A stretch of 37,408 nucleotides of DNA, taken from NCBI RefSeq assembly GCF_003635165.1, contig NZ_ML058623.1:1-37408 (forward strand), in the 5' to 3' direction. The notes beneath the pieces were generated by a model that worked only from the letters and a program-made list of their open reading frames with translations, made no database searches and was not told the origin of the DNA. The position numbers were made by a program, and so were the translations under genes. This DNA comes from Burkholderia sp. Nafp2/4-1b. GTDB taxonomy: Bacteria > Pseudomonadota > Gammaproteobacteria > Burkholderiales > Burkholderiaceae. Below, piece after piece: positions 8,735 to 17,261 of the stretch (its first letter is position 1; the number at the start of each line of letters is the position of its first letter).

Positions 8735-9748
8735 ATGGCAAACGATTCTGCGAAGTGGCTGCGCCGCGGGGCCTTGACGCTGATCGTGGTGATGCTGACC
8801 GGTGTCGTCACGGTGTCGAGCGCGTACGCGGCCGATTGGCCGTCGATCACTTCGGGATGGAGCTCGAGCTACCAACCGGGCGAGGTCGCAAAGGGCGCAA
8901 TGGCGGCGATCGAGGAGATCGCGAAGATCATGAAGGATCTGATCGACCTCGCGGTGACGCTGAGTCAACCGCTCGATCAGTATGCGAACAAGATGGCCGG
9001 CGGGTTGGCAGGCATCACGATCGTACTCGCGGGTGTTCGGTATGCCGCAACCCGGGATCCGGTGCCGGCGTGGCAGTCCCTGATTGAGGACCTGGCGATT
9101 CTCGGCATCTTCTGTTCGATCTTCCTGATGTACGCCACCTGGGCGCCCGGGTTCTATAAATGGTTCAACGATATGGCGGTAGCGGTGTCCGGCACCGATG
9201 CACAGTCGCTTCCGTCAGCAATGGTGAAATCCGCGGGATCGATCTTCGATGCGGTTATCGAGGCCTTCCAGGCCGCACATTGGTGGAGCTACATCGCGCT
9301 GGCGATCAATTTGATGCCATTGTTGTTCGCCTGGGGCTTTCTGATGATTGCGTCTCTTGTGTTTCTCTTCTTCATTTCGCTCGGCACCATTCAGATGGCC
9401 GTAGGCATCGTGATGGGCAAGATCGCTCTGGCGTTAGGCATGTCGGAGTTCACACGCGGCTACTTCAAGAGCTGGTTTGATTACATGGTCAGCGCGGGCA
9501 TGTATATGGTCGTCGCGGCGATTCTTCAGCGGTTGGTGACGACCACGATCACGAGCGCATTCACCAACGCGATCTCGAAGGGCCTGACTACACCGTATGC
9601 CGGATCGCTGACGCTCGATCTGTCGATCTTCGTCCTGATTCTGTCGTTCGAGGTTCCGAAGTTCGCCTCCATGTTCGGCGGTGGCGCGAATGCAAGCGGT
9701 GGGGCATTCAAGAGTCTGACGAAGCTTGCGACGAAGGGCCTGGCGTGA
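8735..9748 (+). CDS. virB6: VirB6/TrbL-like polytopic membrane protein
   Basis: A 337-residue inner-membrane channel component. An N-terminal hydrophobic segment (GALTLIVVMLTGVVTVSSAYA) looks like a cleavable signal. At least five further membrane helices are visible, around residues 96-110, 125-145, 180-205, 210-235 and 255-275, as in VirB6/TrbL proteins that form the inner-membrane conduit. GAGG lies five bases before ATG 8735, which decides this start over ATG 8717. The stop overlaps the next start in TGATG. The C-terminal Gly/Ala tail is cytoplasmic-like. Confidence 0.85.
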   Translation: MANDSAKWLRRGALTLIVVMLTGVVTVSSAYAADWPSITSGWSSSYQPGEVAKGAMAAIEEIAKIMKDLIDLAVTLSQPLDQYANKMAGGLAGITIVLAGVRYAATRDPVPAWQSLIEDLAILGIFCSIFLMYATWAPGFYKWFNDMAVAVSGTDAQSLPSAMVKSAGSIFDAVIEAFQAAHWWSYIALAINLMPLLFAWGFLMIASLVFLFFISLGTIQMAVGIVMGKIALALGMSEFTRGYFKSWFDYMVSAGMYMVVAAILQRLVTTTITSAFTNAISKGLTTPYAGSLTLDLSIFVLILSFEVPKFASMFGGGANASGGAFKSLTKLATKGLA

Positions 9749-11097
9749 TGAGCGGGCAACATCTCTTTCAGTCGATCGATCGTAGCTTGCTGGTCGCGAA
9801 CAACGAGCGGCGGATCGATCTGATCGCGCAATGCGCCAACGAAGTCAGCCAAGCGGAATTCGACCGCAAGTGGCGCGCGCTCGTGCATCGGTGCGCCGAT
9901 TGGTTCTCGTCCGTCCCGCTCAATCCGGAGCTGTACCGGGAGCCCGGTGGCGCATTCCGCTGCACGATCGAGACGGCCTTCTATGCGATGCGCCTGGCCG
10001 GCGGGCAGAAGTTCGGCACAAACCTCCCGTCGGAGCGCCGGCGGCGCGTCGAGCCGCAATACAACTATGGCGTGTTCCTCGCCGCAATCTGCTCGTGGCT
10101 GGATGAGCCGTATCGGCATTTCGAGGTGGTGCGCGAGGACGATCAGCTGGTCTGGAATCCGTCGATTCACGGGCCGGCCGGGCCGTGGCTCGGGGATCAA
10201 CCTTACCGGGTAACGCGCCGACCGGTGCCACTTGCAGTCGAGCGGATGCGCACGGGCATGCTGGCGCAGGCGCTAGTCGGCAGTGAACTGCTCTCGGGCC
10301 TGGATGCGGAGGTGCTGGCCGAGGTGTTCGGTGCGATCAATCCGACCGCGAGTCCGGTCGGTGTCGAATCGTTGACTCATCGGGTAGTCCGCCAGGCGAT
10401 TTCGACGGCGGCCGAGTTCGATCGGAAAGCGCAGCGCGGCGTGTTCGAGCCGGTGAAGTTTGCCGTGCCGTCTGCGATTCACGTCGCGGGCGAGCTCGAG
10501 CCGGTGGTGACGCCGGCCGTCACGCCCGCCTCATCGACGGTTGCCGCGCCGGCGCCTGCTGCGCCGACGGCGGCAGGACGCGCATCGCCACCGACTACGC
10601 CCGCCCGGCCCACCACCCCCACCGCCCAAGCGGCAACGGCCGCGGAGGCAGGCGCGGTCGGCGCGCCTAGTCCGCCGCCGCCGTCAAGCCCACCTCAACT
10701 GGCCGCGCCGACGCCTATTGAATCACGCGATCTGGTCGCGCAACCGGCGCAATCCGGCGAACCGTCAGCCGCGATCGCTCCGGTCGCTACGCATGCGGGA
10801 TCGGAGCGTCGCGTCGAGCTATCCCCGGAAACCTTCGACGCGGTGCTCAAGGGTGCGCCGCGCATGATCGTGGATTTCTTCCGCGCGCTCGGTCAGGACG
10901 TTCAGGCCGGGAAGGCCAAGGTGCGGTGGAGCGAGTTGGGCCTCGTGCTGCCCAAGCGCCTGATCGGCAGCTACGGGATCGCGAGCGACACCCTGATCGA
11001 GCACATGCGTCGCCGCAGCCTGTTGCTCGCCAACGAGCCGATGGAAGTCACGCTAGCACCGCGTGCCGGTGAGCTTATTCAGGAGCGTGGCCTGTGA
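9748..11097 (+). CDS. MobH/TraI_2-like protein lacking the HD metal ligands
   Basis: A 449-residue protein directly upstream of traD, the place of the MobH relaxase in SXT/IncC-type and related elements. The N-terminal part has the TraI_2 framework: NPELYREPGGAFRCTIETAF corresponds in position to the PAS-HHH-x-GGLLxHxLExA region of MobH relaxases, but the histidines are replaced. The HD motif expected about 50 residues later reads LAAICSWLDEP. A low-complexity Pro/Ala linker follows at residues about 255-350. A C-terminal winged-helix-like domain (FFRALGQDVQAGKAKVRWSE to the end) resembles TraI_2_C. It may be a non-catalytic relaxosome protein, with the true relaxase elsewhere. The start uses the TGATG overlap with virB6. 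The domain match is by eye. Confidence 0.55.
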   Translation: MSGQHLFQSIDRSLLVANNERRIDLIAQCANEVSQAEFDRKWRALVHRCADWFSSVPLNPELYREPGGAFRCTIETAFYAMRLAGGQKFGTNLPSERRRRVEPQYNYGVFLAAICSWLDEPYRHFEVVREDDQLVWNPSIHGPAGPWLGDQPYRVTRRPVPLAVERMRTGMLAQALVGSELLSGLDAEVLAEVFGAINPTASPVGVESLTHRVVRQAISTAAEFDRKAQRGVFEPVKFAVPSAIHVAGELEPVVTPAVTPASSTVAAPAPAAPTAAGRASPPTTPARPTTPTAQAATAAEAGAVGAPSPPPPSSPPQLAAPTPIESRDLVAQPAQSGEPSAAIAPVATHAGSERRVELSPETFDAVLKGAPRMIVDFFRALGQDVQAGKAKVRWSELGLVLPKRLIGSYGIASDTLIEHMRRRSLLLANEPMEVTLAPRAGELIQERGL

Positions 11098-12962
11098 ACG
11101 GCTACATCAATCATTTCAGACCGATCTACGAGCTCCGGGCCGCGCTCGCATGGCTGCTTGCGATTGTCATGTTGCCACTGTCCGGGATGCCGCATGCGTG
11201 GGCTTTCGCGCTGATCGCCATGGTGGCGTTTGCGATTCGATCGGGGCAGGTCTGGCGCGCGCTGAAATTCCGCATGGCCATCTCGACGAAATGGCTGACG
11301 ACGCTCGCGGTGCCCAAGCTGCTCGCGATCCAGTCGCGCATGAAAGCGGAAGCGAATGCGATGTTTCTCGGCACCGGTTTTGAGTGGACGCAGAAGCACT
11401 GCCAGATCGCGCATGACATTCTGCGCATGCCGTCGACGGACATCCCGGGCCTTCCGAAGTGGCTGCCGAAGACCAAAACCGGACGTCAGTTCGAGGAGAT
11501 GATCGAACGGCTCTTTGCCCCAAAGGACAGTATCCGGGACCGCATGCCGCAAGGGGTCTCGTGGATCCACGGGCTGGAACCGGCGAAGGGCTACGTGCCA
11601 TTCCACTACAAGGCGATGGGCGGCCACACCGCGGTGGGCGGCACGACCGGCGCCGGGAAGACGCGTACCTACGAGTGCATTTCCACCCAGGTGATCCATC
11701 TCGGCGATGTGTTGCTCGACTTCGATCCGAAAAACGACAAGGAATGGAAGCTGCGGGTGGAGCGGGAGTGCAAGCGCGCGGGCCGGAAGTTCCTGTACTT
11801 CAATCAGGCAAAGCCGTCGGAATCGATTCGCCTGGAGCCGCTCGATAGTTGGTCTCAGCCTTCGGAAATCCCGAGCCGGATCGCGCAGCTGATGGAAGAG
11901 GGGCCGTTCCGTGATTTTGCGTACCTGTTCATCAGCCGCTCGGTAAACGGCGAGCTGTACATCGGCGACAAGCCGAACCTGCGGTCGATTCTCAAGTATG
12001 CACAGTCGGGTATCGCAACGCTGCTGGAGAAGGCGCTAAAGCGCTTCTTCCTCGAACAGGGCCTGACGGATTGGGAAACGCAGGTCGCAGCCGACACCGT
12101 GAAAATGGCCAACAAGCCCGGCGTCTCCAAAGTGGACGGCATGGTCGCGCTGTACCAGGCACGGTTCGCAGCACTCGATCGCGGCCACGAGGCGATTGAC
12201 GGCCTGATCTCGACCCATACGCACGACCGCGAACACTACATGCGGATCATCGCGTCGGCGCTCCCGCTGCTGCAGATGCTCGCGACCGGCGAAACTGGCC
12301 TGATGCTGGCGCCGAAGGTCGACGACTTCGAGGACGAGCGCGAGATCTGGACCATCGAGAAGATCATTCGCCAGAAGGCGGTGCTCCACGTGGGGGCCGA
12401 CTCGCTATCGAACAGCATCGTGGCGAAGGCGATCATGTCGATGCTGCTCGCCGACGTGTCGGCGGTGTGCGGCTCGATCTACAACTTCTACGAGACTCCG
12501 CCGGAGGTCGTGCTGATCATCGACGAGGTCGCGGAGGCGATCAACGAACAGGTGATCCAGATTCTGAACAAGGGGCGCGGCGCAGGCTTCAAGGCGTTCG
12601 TTGCATTCCAGACGCGCTCGGACATCGAGGCGAAGCTCGGGAATGCCGCAAAAATGCTGCAGGTTTTGGGCAATTTGAACAACCAGATCATCTTACGCTT
12701 AGAGGACACCGACACGGCGGACTGGTTCTCCGACAAGGTCGGGGAGACGGCGATTCGCAACCTGGTGATGTCGAGTTCGACCAGCACGGGTAGTGAGTCG
12801 CACGTCGGTGAATTTACGGGATCGGTGTCTCGCTCGCTCCAACTGGAGAAAGTACCGCTGATTCCATCGCGCCTGATACAGAGCCTTCCGAACCTGCAGT
12901 ACTTCATGCGGATTTCGGGCGGTGCGGTGTATCAGGGCCGCATTCCAATCCTAAATGGCTGA
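11094..12962 (+). CDS. traD: TraD-type conjugative coupling ATPase (SXT/TOL-like)
   Basis: A 622-residue type IV coupling protein that links the relaxosome to the secretion channel. Two N-terminal membrane helices lie at about residues 13-44. Walker A is GTTGAGKT (183-190) and Walker B is VVLIIDEV (472-479). The segment VLLDFDPKNDKEWKLRVE after Walker A is characteristic of the SXT/TOL subfamily of TraD, as is the later FQTRSDIEAKLGNAAKMLQ. The length is normal. GTG 11094 overlaps the stop of the MobH-like gene in GTGA, indicating translational coupling. It is followed by an overlapping gene at 12955. Confidence 0.93.
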   Translation: MNGYINHFRPIYELRAALAWLLAIVMLPLSGMPHAWAFALIAMVAFAIRSGQVWRALKFRMAISTKWLTTLAVPKLLAIQSRMKAEANAMFLGTGFEWTQKHCQIAHDILRMPSTDIPGLPKWLPKTKTGRQFEEMIERLFAPKDSIRDRMPQGVSWIHGLEPAKGYVPFHYKAMGGHTAVGGTTGAGKTRTYECISTQVIHLGDVLLDFDPKNDKEWKLRVERECKRAGRKFLYFNQAKPSESIRLEPLDSWSQPSEIPSRIAQLMEEGPFRDFAYLFISRSVNGELYIGDKPNLRSILKYAQSGIATLLEKALKRFFLEQGLTDWETQVAADTVKMANKPGVSKVDGMVALYQARFAALDRGHEAIDGLISTHTHDREHYMRIIASALPLLQMLATGETGLMLAPKVDDFEDEREIWTIEKIIRQKAVLHVGADSLSNSIVAKAIMSMLLADVSAVCGSIYNFYETPPEVVLIIDEVAEAINEQVIQILNKGRGAGFKAFVAFQTRSDIEAKLGNAAKMLQVLGNLNNQIILRLEDTDTADWFSDKVGETAIRNLVMSSSTSTGSESHVGEFTGSVSRSLQLEKVPLIPSRLIQSLPNLQYFMRISGGAVYQGRIPILNG

Positions 12963-13491
12963 AAACCCAAGCATGTCTGTCGTCTTCAAAAAAATCATCC
13001 GCGACCATAAGCTTTCGGCCCGCCTGATCCCGGTGTTCACGCTGGCGCCGGAGTTGGAGCTCGCGTGCACGCGCGTGGCCGACTTCATCGGTGAGAAATT
13101 CATCGGCAAGTCGGGCCCGCTCGTCAAGGAGATGCTCACGGAGGGACTCGAGGGTGTGAGGCGCGTACGAAAGACCGGCGATCCGCACGTTGCGTTCATG
13201 CAGGGCATGTTTGCGTCGGCGCACCTGCTCTATGCCCGACGCTACGTTGCGCGCGACGGCGAGCGCTGCCATGTGTGGTCACCGATGTTCGAGCCGGTCA
13301 CGGTATTCGAGGCGCGCCATGCACATCTGCCGACCGAGGTCGTCGACGAACGCTGCCCGGAGAACATCAGCCAGCGCTCTGCCGCATTCCAGCTCGCCGC
13401 GCGCGCGCTGACAGGCGAGAACTTCCGACTCTACTTCGAGGGCTACGATGTCGCTCACACGTTTTCTGATTCGGACGCTCGCCAGGGTTGA
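12955..13491 (+). CDS. Hypothetical protein of the conjugation operon
   Basis: A soluble 178-residue protein starting eight bases inside the end of traD (ATG 12955; ATG 13 973 minus 1000, that is 12973, is an alternative start six codons later). Neither start has a strong ribosome binding site, so coupling to traD is likely. I do not recognise a family. No signal peptide or membrane helix is seen. Notable segments are GEKFIGKSGPLVKEMLTEGLEGV and a tail RLYFEGYDVAHTFSDSDARQG. Its end overlaps the next gene. In MobH-type elements small proteins of unknown function commonly lie between traD and the DUF4400 gene. Confidence 0.75.
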   Translation: MAENPSMSVVFKKIIRDHKLSARLIPVFTLAPELELACTRVADFIGEKFIGKSGPLVKEMLTEGLEGVRRVRKTGDPHVAFMQGMFASAHLLYARRYVARDGERCHVWSPMFEPVTVFEARHAHLPTEVVDERCPENISQRSAAFQLAARALTGENFRLYFEGYDVAHTFSDSDARQG

Positions 13492-13732
13492 CGACGACGT
13501 CGCGCGCCGCGTGATGTCGACCGCGTCCGCCCAGGATGACGCAAACGCGCCGGTACCGGCCGAATTCGCGCGTGGGCGCAACGCGATGGCCTATGCGCTC
13601 GCGATGTTCATCGGTCGCCGCCCACTTCACTTCTACGTGGGGCTGTTTGGTCTCGTCGCGTTTCCCGCCTACCTGACCTGTCGGGCGATGGCGCCTCTGC
13701 TGGCGCCGATCGGAGGCAGCCATGGCGGATAG
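13448..13732 (+). CDS. Small membrane protein of the conjugation operon
   Basis: A 94-residue protein with one or two hydrophobic segments (AYALAMFIGRR and FYVGLFGLVAFPAYL). It overlaps the preceding gene by 44 bases and the following DUF4400-like gene by 11 bases. It starts MSLTRFLIRTLARVDDD at ATG 13448. No family is recognised. Its overlaps on both sides and inner-membrane character suggest it belongs to the transfer machinery, but the role is unknown. Confidence 0.65.
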   Translation: MSLTRFLIRTLARVDDDVARRVMSTASAQDDANAPVPAEFARGRNAMAYALAMFIGRRPLHFYVGLFGLVAFPAYLTCRAMAPLLAPIGGSHGG

Positions 13733-14327
13733 CCGGTTTGTCCGGCATGTGAAGGTCTGGTTCTTCTTCGTGCCACTGGTGCCCGTCGCGATCATGCCGG
13801 TTGTGCCGAATCGGTCCTTATTCGAGATTCCGGAGTCGGAAACTCGTTCGGTGGTGGCGACGATCGGTGAGGATCGGGCGGATCAGGCAGTGGCGAACAC
13901 GAACCGGTTGTTCAGGCGGTACTTCGTGGACACAGGGGTGGTCGCGGCATCGCTCGAAACCACGCGCGGCTCGAACGCAGATGACGGCGGGATGACCAAC
14001 CTGGCCAGCACGTGGGTTCACAACTTCTGGCGGCTGGTTTATCGCGTGGTCTACCGGCTCACCATCATGAAGCTTTGGCTATTCGGTACGTTGGCCTTCT
14101 GCGTTGCCATGTTCGTCGACGGGACAGTGCGTCGGAAGATCCGGGCTGCTGCTGCTGGCTATGTGAGTCCGGTTTCGTTCCACCTGGCGGGGCACGGCAT
14201 TCTGCTGGTTTTCGGCGTCGCGTTCTCGGTGTTGATCGCGCCGATTCCGTTACTGGCACCGTACTGGATCGCGATCGCCGGTTGTCTCGGTGTGCTGCTC
14301 TGGAAGGCGGCATCGTCGTACCAGTAA
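13722..14327 (+). CDS. DUF4400-like integral membrane protein
   Basis: A 201-residue protein with hydrophobic segments at residues about 12-25 (VWFFFVPLVPVAIMPVV), 112-131 (KLWLFGTLAFCVAMFVDG), 150-172 and 175-195. The WFFFVPLVP start, the central polar region and the late GTVRRKIRAAAAGYVSP segment match DUF4400 proteins (ICE membrane protein PFL_4697-type), which typically lie beside traI/traD in MobH-type elements. Start ATG 13722 has GGAGG seven bases upstream. It is the last gene of the conjugation operon. The function of the family is not known. Confidence 0.75.
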   Translation: MADSRFVRHVKVWFFFVPLVPVAIMPVVPNRSLFEIPESETRSVVATIGEDRADQAVANTNRLFRRYFVDTGVVAASLETTRGSNADDGGMTNLASTWVHNFWRLVYRVVYRLTIMKLWLFGTLAFCVAMFVDGTVRRKIRAAAAGYVSPVSFHLAGHGILLVFGVAFSVLIAPIPLLAPYWIAIAGCLGVLLWKAASSYQ

Positions 14328-14382
14328 CGACATTCCCGGCGGTCTACCTCTCGCACCCGCCCGCAGCCAAGACGAAATAGAA

Positions 14383-14437
14383 CAGAAAGCGATACGGATT
14401 GGTGGAGCTTTCCGGCAAATGCCCCTCAACCGGTTGA
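14383..14437 (+). repeat. 55-bp flanking repeat, copy 2
   Basis: Ungapped partner of 3515-3569 with 41/55 identical bases, ending in the same palindrome TCAACCGGTTGA (14426-14437). In this copy the palindrome is extended into a full terminator-like hairpin. The two copies bracket the conjugation operon. Confidence 0.65.
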
Positions 14438-14449
14438 GGGGCATTTTCA
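14417..14449 (+). terminator. Terminator-like perfect palindrome after the transfer operon
   Basis: AAATGCCCCTCAACC (14417-14431) is followed directly by its reverse complement (14432-14446), with a short T run. A stable hairpin with CCGG at the tip would form, suited to ending the long operon. It would work from either strand. Confidence 0.75.
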
Positions 14450-14600
14450 TTTGACACATTGGATGGTTTGGGTTGACTTCGCGTCGACCTCGATCGAAAG
14501 CGTGCAGAAATCGTTCATGTTTCGGGCCGATTCCCGGCCGCCACCTCGCAAGAATAGACGCATGCCGCGCGTGCGGTTACCCACCATCCAAAGGACCATA

Positions 14601-15479
14601 ATGACCACGATTGACAACGAGACGCACGTCCTCGATGACGAGGCACGAGAGAAGGCGGCAGAGCATCCGAACAACGGGGCCGACGGAGCCGGAAACACTT
14701 CCATCGACGCGGCCGCGGGTCAGACGACCGACGGTGCGGACGACGCCGAGCTCGAGAACGAGCTGGCGCAGATGGAATCGGACGCGGCCACGCTGCAGCG
14801 GGAGGGCATGATTAGTGCGGCAGAGGCTGACGAGAAGCGCGAGCAGGTCGCGCGCACGCGCAAGCTGTTCCGCGAGCTGCCGCCGGCCGAGCGGGTCCGC
14901 ATCATCCAGCGCCGCCGCGAAATCGGCCGTGAGCTGATGAACAAGCAACTGTCCGGCGCGGCGGTCGTGTCGACTGACGTCCGACTGAAGCACACGCGGC
15001 TCAAGCCGTTGTTTGAACAGTGGTGGCCGTATCTGAACCGGATGAGCATCAACATGCAACGGTTTGGCCGGGCGACGTTCGGCGCCGACGATCAGGAGAC
15101 GGTGACGACCTTTTTTGATAAGCAGCTGAACGACCTCGAAGCGTACGTCAATGAACAGCTCGAAGTGGCGCACGGCTTTCGGGAGCGCACCGAGACCGAG
15201 ATGCGCGAACGCGGCGACATCGTGTTCTCGCCGACGGTGACGAAACCGTCCTTGGACATCACGGTCGAGGCGTATTCGCGTTTCTCGATGCGGTTGCTGA
15301 CCGTGATGCTGAAGTACGATCAGGTGATGGACCACTTCGACTTCTTGGTCTGGAACGGCGTGCGTGATCAGTCGGACGCCGACGAGGAAACGTCGCGCTT
15401 CCTGCGCAAGTTCCATCCGATCGGCGTGCGGGGCTACATGACGCACCTGCGCCTGATGACGACCGTTCGCGGTCGATAA
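14601..15479 (+). CDS. ICE protein resembling AcaB / PFL_4669 (DUF1845-like)
   Basis: A soluble 292-residue protein. The first 60 residues are acidic and low-complexity. The middle is highly charged and helical (EADEKREQVARTRKLFRELP). The C-terminal part (SLDITVEAYSRFSMRLLTVM, then LKYDQVMDHFDFLVWNG) has the layout of DUF1845/AcaB-type proteins found in integrative elements and IncC plasmids, where one member is a transcriptional activator subunit. ATG 14601 with AAAGGA upstream is preferred over the in-frame TTG at 14451. A second, shorter protein with a similar C-terminal layout is encoded at 19459-20049. The assignment is from recollection of the family and is moderate. Confidence 0.5.
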   Translation: MTTIDNETHVLDDEAREKAAEHPNNGADGAGNTSIDAAAGQTTDGADDAELENELAQMESDAATLQREGMISAAEADEKREQVARTRKLFRELPPAERVRIIQRRREIGRELMNKQLSGAAVVSTDVRLKHTRLKPLFEQWWPYLNRMSINMQRFGRATFGADDQETVTTFFDKQLNDLEAYVNEQLEVAHGFRERTETEMRERGDIVFSPTVTKPSLDITVEAYSRFSMRLLTVMLKYDQVMDHFDFLVWNGVRDQSDADEETSRFLRKFHPIGVRGYMTHLRLMTTVRGR

Positions 15480-15489
15480 GGGGGGCGCG

Positions 15490-17205
15490 GTGAGTGCCAT
15501 GCTCGACGAGCTGAACCCCCAACAGCGCGAGGTGGCACTCCTGCGCTGCCATTGCGTCGCGATCGCGTGTCCGGGCGCGGGGAAAACCAAGACGATCGCG
15601 ACCAAGGCCGCCCGCCTACTGAAGGATCCCGCCGCGGTGGTGGGTGCGGTGACGTTCAGTAAGGACGCGGCCGTCGAACTGCGCGAGCGGATCCTGTCGA
15701 TCGCCGTGCCGGACGCGAAGCGGCGGCTGATCGCCGGGACGTTCCACTCACTGGCGTTCAGGCAGATCGGCCAGCCCGGCCGTGCACGCCACGATATCGC
15801 GTCCGACGGCGACCGGTTCGGCATGTTGGGTCGCGTGATCGCGGAGCTCGGCTTCGAATGGAAGGTCGAGGAAGCCGTGCCGATCATCGAGCGGATCAAG
15901 ACGAACTTCGGTCGGTCTGAGCCGGGATCGTCAGAAGCGAAGCTCTATGCCGCGTATCAGGAGGCGCTCGAGCGCAACGGCAAGATCGATTTCCAGGACA
16001 TGCTGAGGCTGGCCGTGGCCGGCATGGAAAGCGGCGATATCCGTCCATATCGCTTCACGGATCTGCTCGTCGACGAGTTTCAGGACACGGATCCGCTTCA
16101 GTATAGGTGGGTCGAGCTGCACGCGCGCGCCGGCGCGCACGTCACCGTGGTCGGTGATGACGACCAAAGCATCTACGGTTTCCGCTCGGCCCTGGGCGTC
16201 CGAGGCATGGAGAGCTTCTCCGGGACGTTCGACGCGCAGAAGATCGTACTCGGCAGCAATTTCCGTTGCCGCTCGGAGATCTTGTCCGCGGCCGATCGGG
16301 TGATTCGCAACAACGTCGACCGGATTCCGAAGGTGTTGCACGCGGACCGCGGCGCCGGCGGCGCAGTGTCGTCGCAGCGCTTCGAGGACGAATACGGAGA
16401 TGCTGTTGCCGCAGTCGAGGCGCTGCAGGCGCAACTGGCAGCAGGCCGCACGTGTGCGATTCTCGCGCGCACCAACCGCAACCTCGACCCAATCGAATCG
16501 GTCTGCCGGTCGCACGGCGTGCCGTACTACCGTGCGTCAGGCGGTTCGGTGCTCAACCGGCCGCAAGCGGCACTGATGTGCAATCTCCTCCAGATCGTCG
16601 AAGGTCGCAAGCAGAACGGCGTCGATGCGGTGCTCGGATACATGGGGATCAGTTCGCATGATCTGCGCGAACTCCATCGGGACATGGGCGCCGAGTTCGT
16701 TCAGCGCCAGAAACAGGAGCTGGTCGGGCTCGGCCTGACCGAGGATACGGCGACCGCGTATCGAGCCTTCATGAAGCGTCTGGCCGAATGGCAGTCGCTC
16801 TGCGAGCGGGAATTCCACTCGCTCGCGCTCGAGGGCGTGTTCGAATGGATGATCGGGTACGCGAAAGGGGACGCGGCCATCCGTGCGCTCCAGTGCACCT
16901 ACGACGTAATCGGCCGCCTGAACGGCCCGTTTACCAATCGCATCGAGTTCCTGCAGCGGGATAACAACAAGCCCGGCGATGGGGTATTGGTGCTCACGAC
17001 GATGCACGGCTCCAAGGGGCTGGAATGGGATCACGTGTGGATCAGCCGCGCGGAGGAAGGCGTCGTGCCGGACGACAAGAGCCCGGAATCCGAGGAGCGG
17101 CGGCTTTTCTATGTGGCGATGACGCGCGCGCGGGAGACGCTCGTCATCACGTCGATCCAGAAGAACGCAGTTTCGCGGTTCGTGATCGAGTCCGGGGTCG
17201 AATAA
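15490..17205 (+). CDS. UvrD/PcrA-family superfamily 1 DNA helicase
   Basis: A 571-residue SF1A helicase, shorter than UvrD (about 720). Motifs in order: Q-motif region LNPQQREVALL, Walker A ACPGAGKTKT (about 26-35), motif Ia GAVTFSKDAAVELRERI, motif II DEFQD (195-199), motif III GDDDQSIYGFRSA, motif IV SNFRC, motif V TMHGSKGLEWDHVW and motif VI RRLFYVAMTRARE. All catalytic motifs are present, so it should be an active ATP-dependent 3'-5' DNA helicase. GTG 15490 is chosen because AAGGGGGG precedes it; ATG 15499 is the alternative. It lies 10 bases after the AcaB-like gene, probably in the same transcript. The role is probably in DNA processing during transfer or repair. Confidence 0.93.
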   Translation: MSAMLDELNPQQREVALLRCHCVAIACPGAGKTKTIATKAARLLKDPAAVVGAVTFSKDAAVELRERILSIAVPDAKRRLIAGTFHSLAFRQIGQPGRARHDIASDGDRFGMLGRVIAELGFEWKVEEAVPIIERIKTNFGRSEPGSSEAKLYAAYQEALERNGKIDFQDMLRLAVAGMESGDIRPYRFTDLLVDEFQDTDPLQYRWVELHARAGAHVTVVGDDDQSIYGFRSALGVRGMESFSGTFDAQKIVLGSNFRCRSEILSAADRVIRNNVDRIPKVLHADRGAGGAVSSQRFEDEYGDAVAAVEALQAQLAAGRTCAILARTNRNLDPIESVCRSHGVPYYRASGGSVLNRPQAALMCNLLQIVEGRKQNGVDAVLGYMGISSHDLRELHRDMGAEFVQRQKQELVGLGLTEDTATAYRAFMKRLAEWQSLCEREFHSLALEGVFEWMIGYAKGDAAIRALQCTYDVIGRLNGPFTNRIEFLQRDNNKPGDGVLVLTTMHGSKGLEWDHVWISRAEEGVVPDDKSPESEERRLFYVAMTRARETLVITSIQKNAVSRFVIESGVE

Positions 17206-17261
17206 AAACGGGCGCTTGATGCGGCCGGGCAATGATGGATCCGGGGCCGAGCACCGTGTGG

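Larger units (their letters stand above)
14328..14600 (+). promoter_or_regulatory. Intergenic region between transfer operon and AcaB-like gene
   Basis: No gene is seen. It contains repeat copy 2 and the terminator-like palindrome, then a perfect TTGACA at 14451-14456 that could be a -35 element, although no convincing -10 hexamer is found at normal spacing. AAAGGA lies just before the ATG at 14601. Confidence 0.45.
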
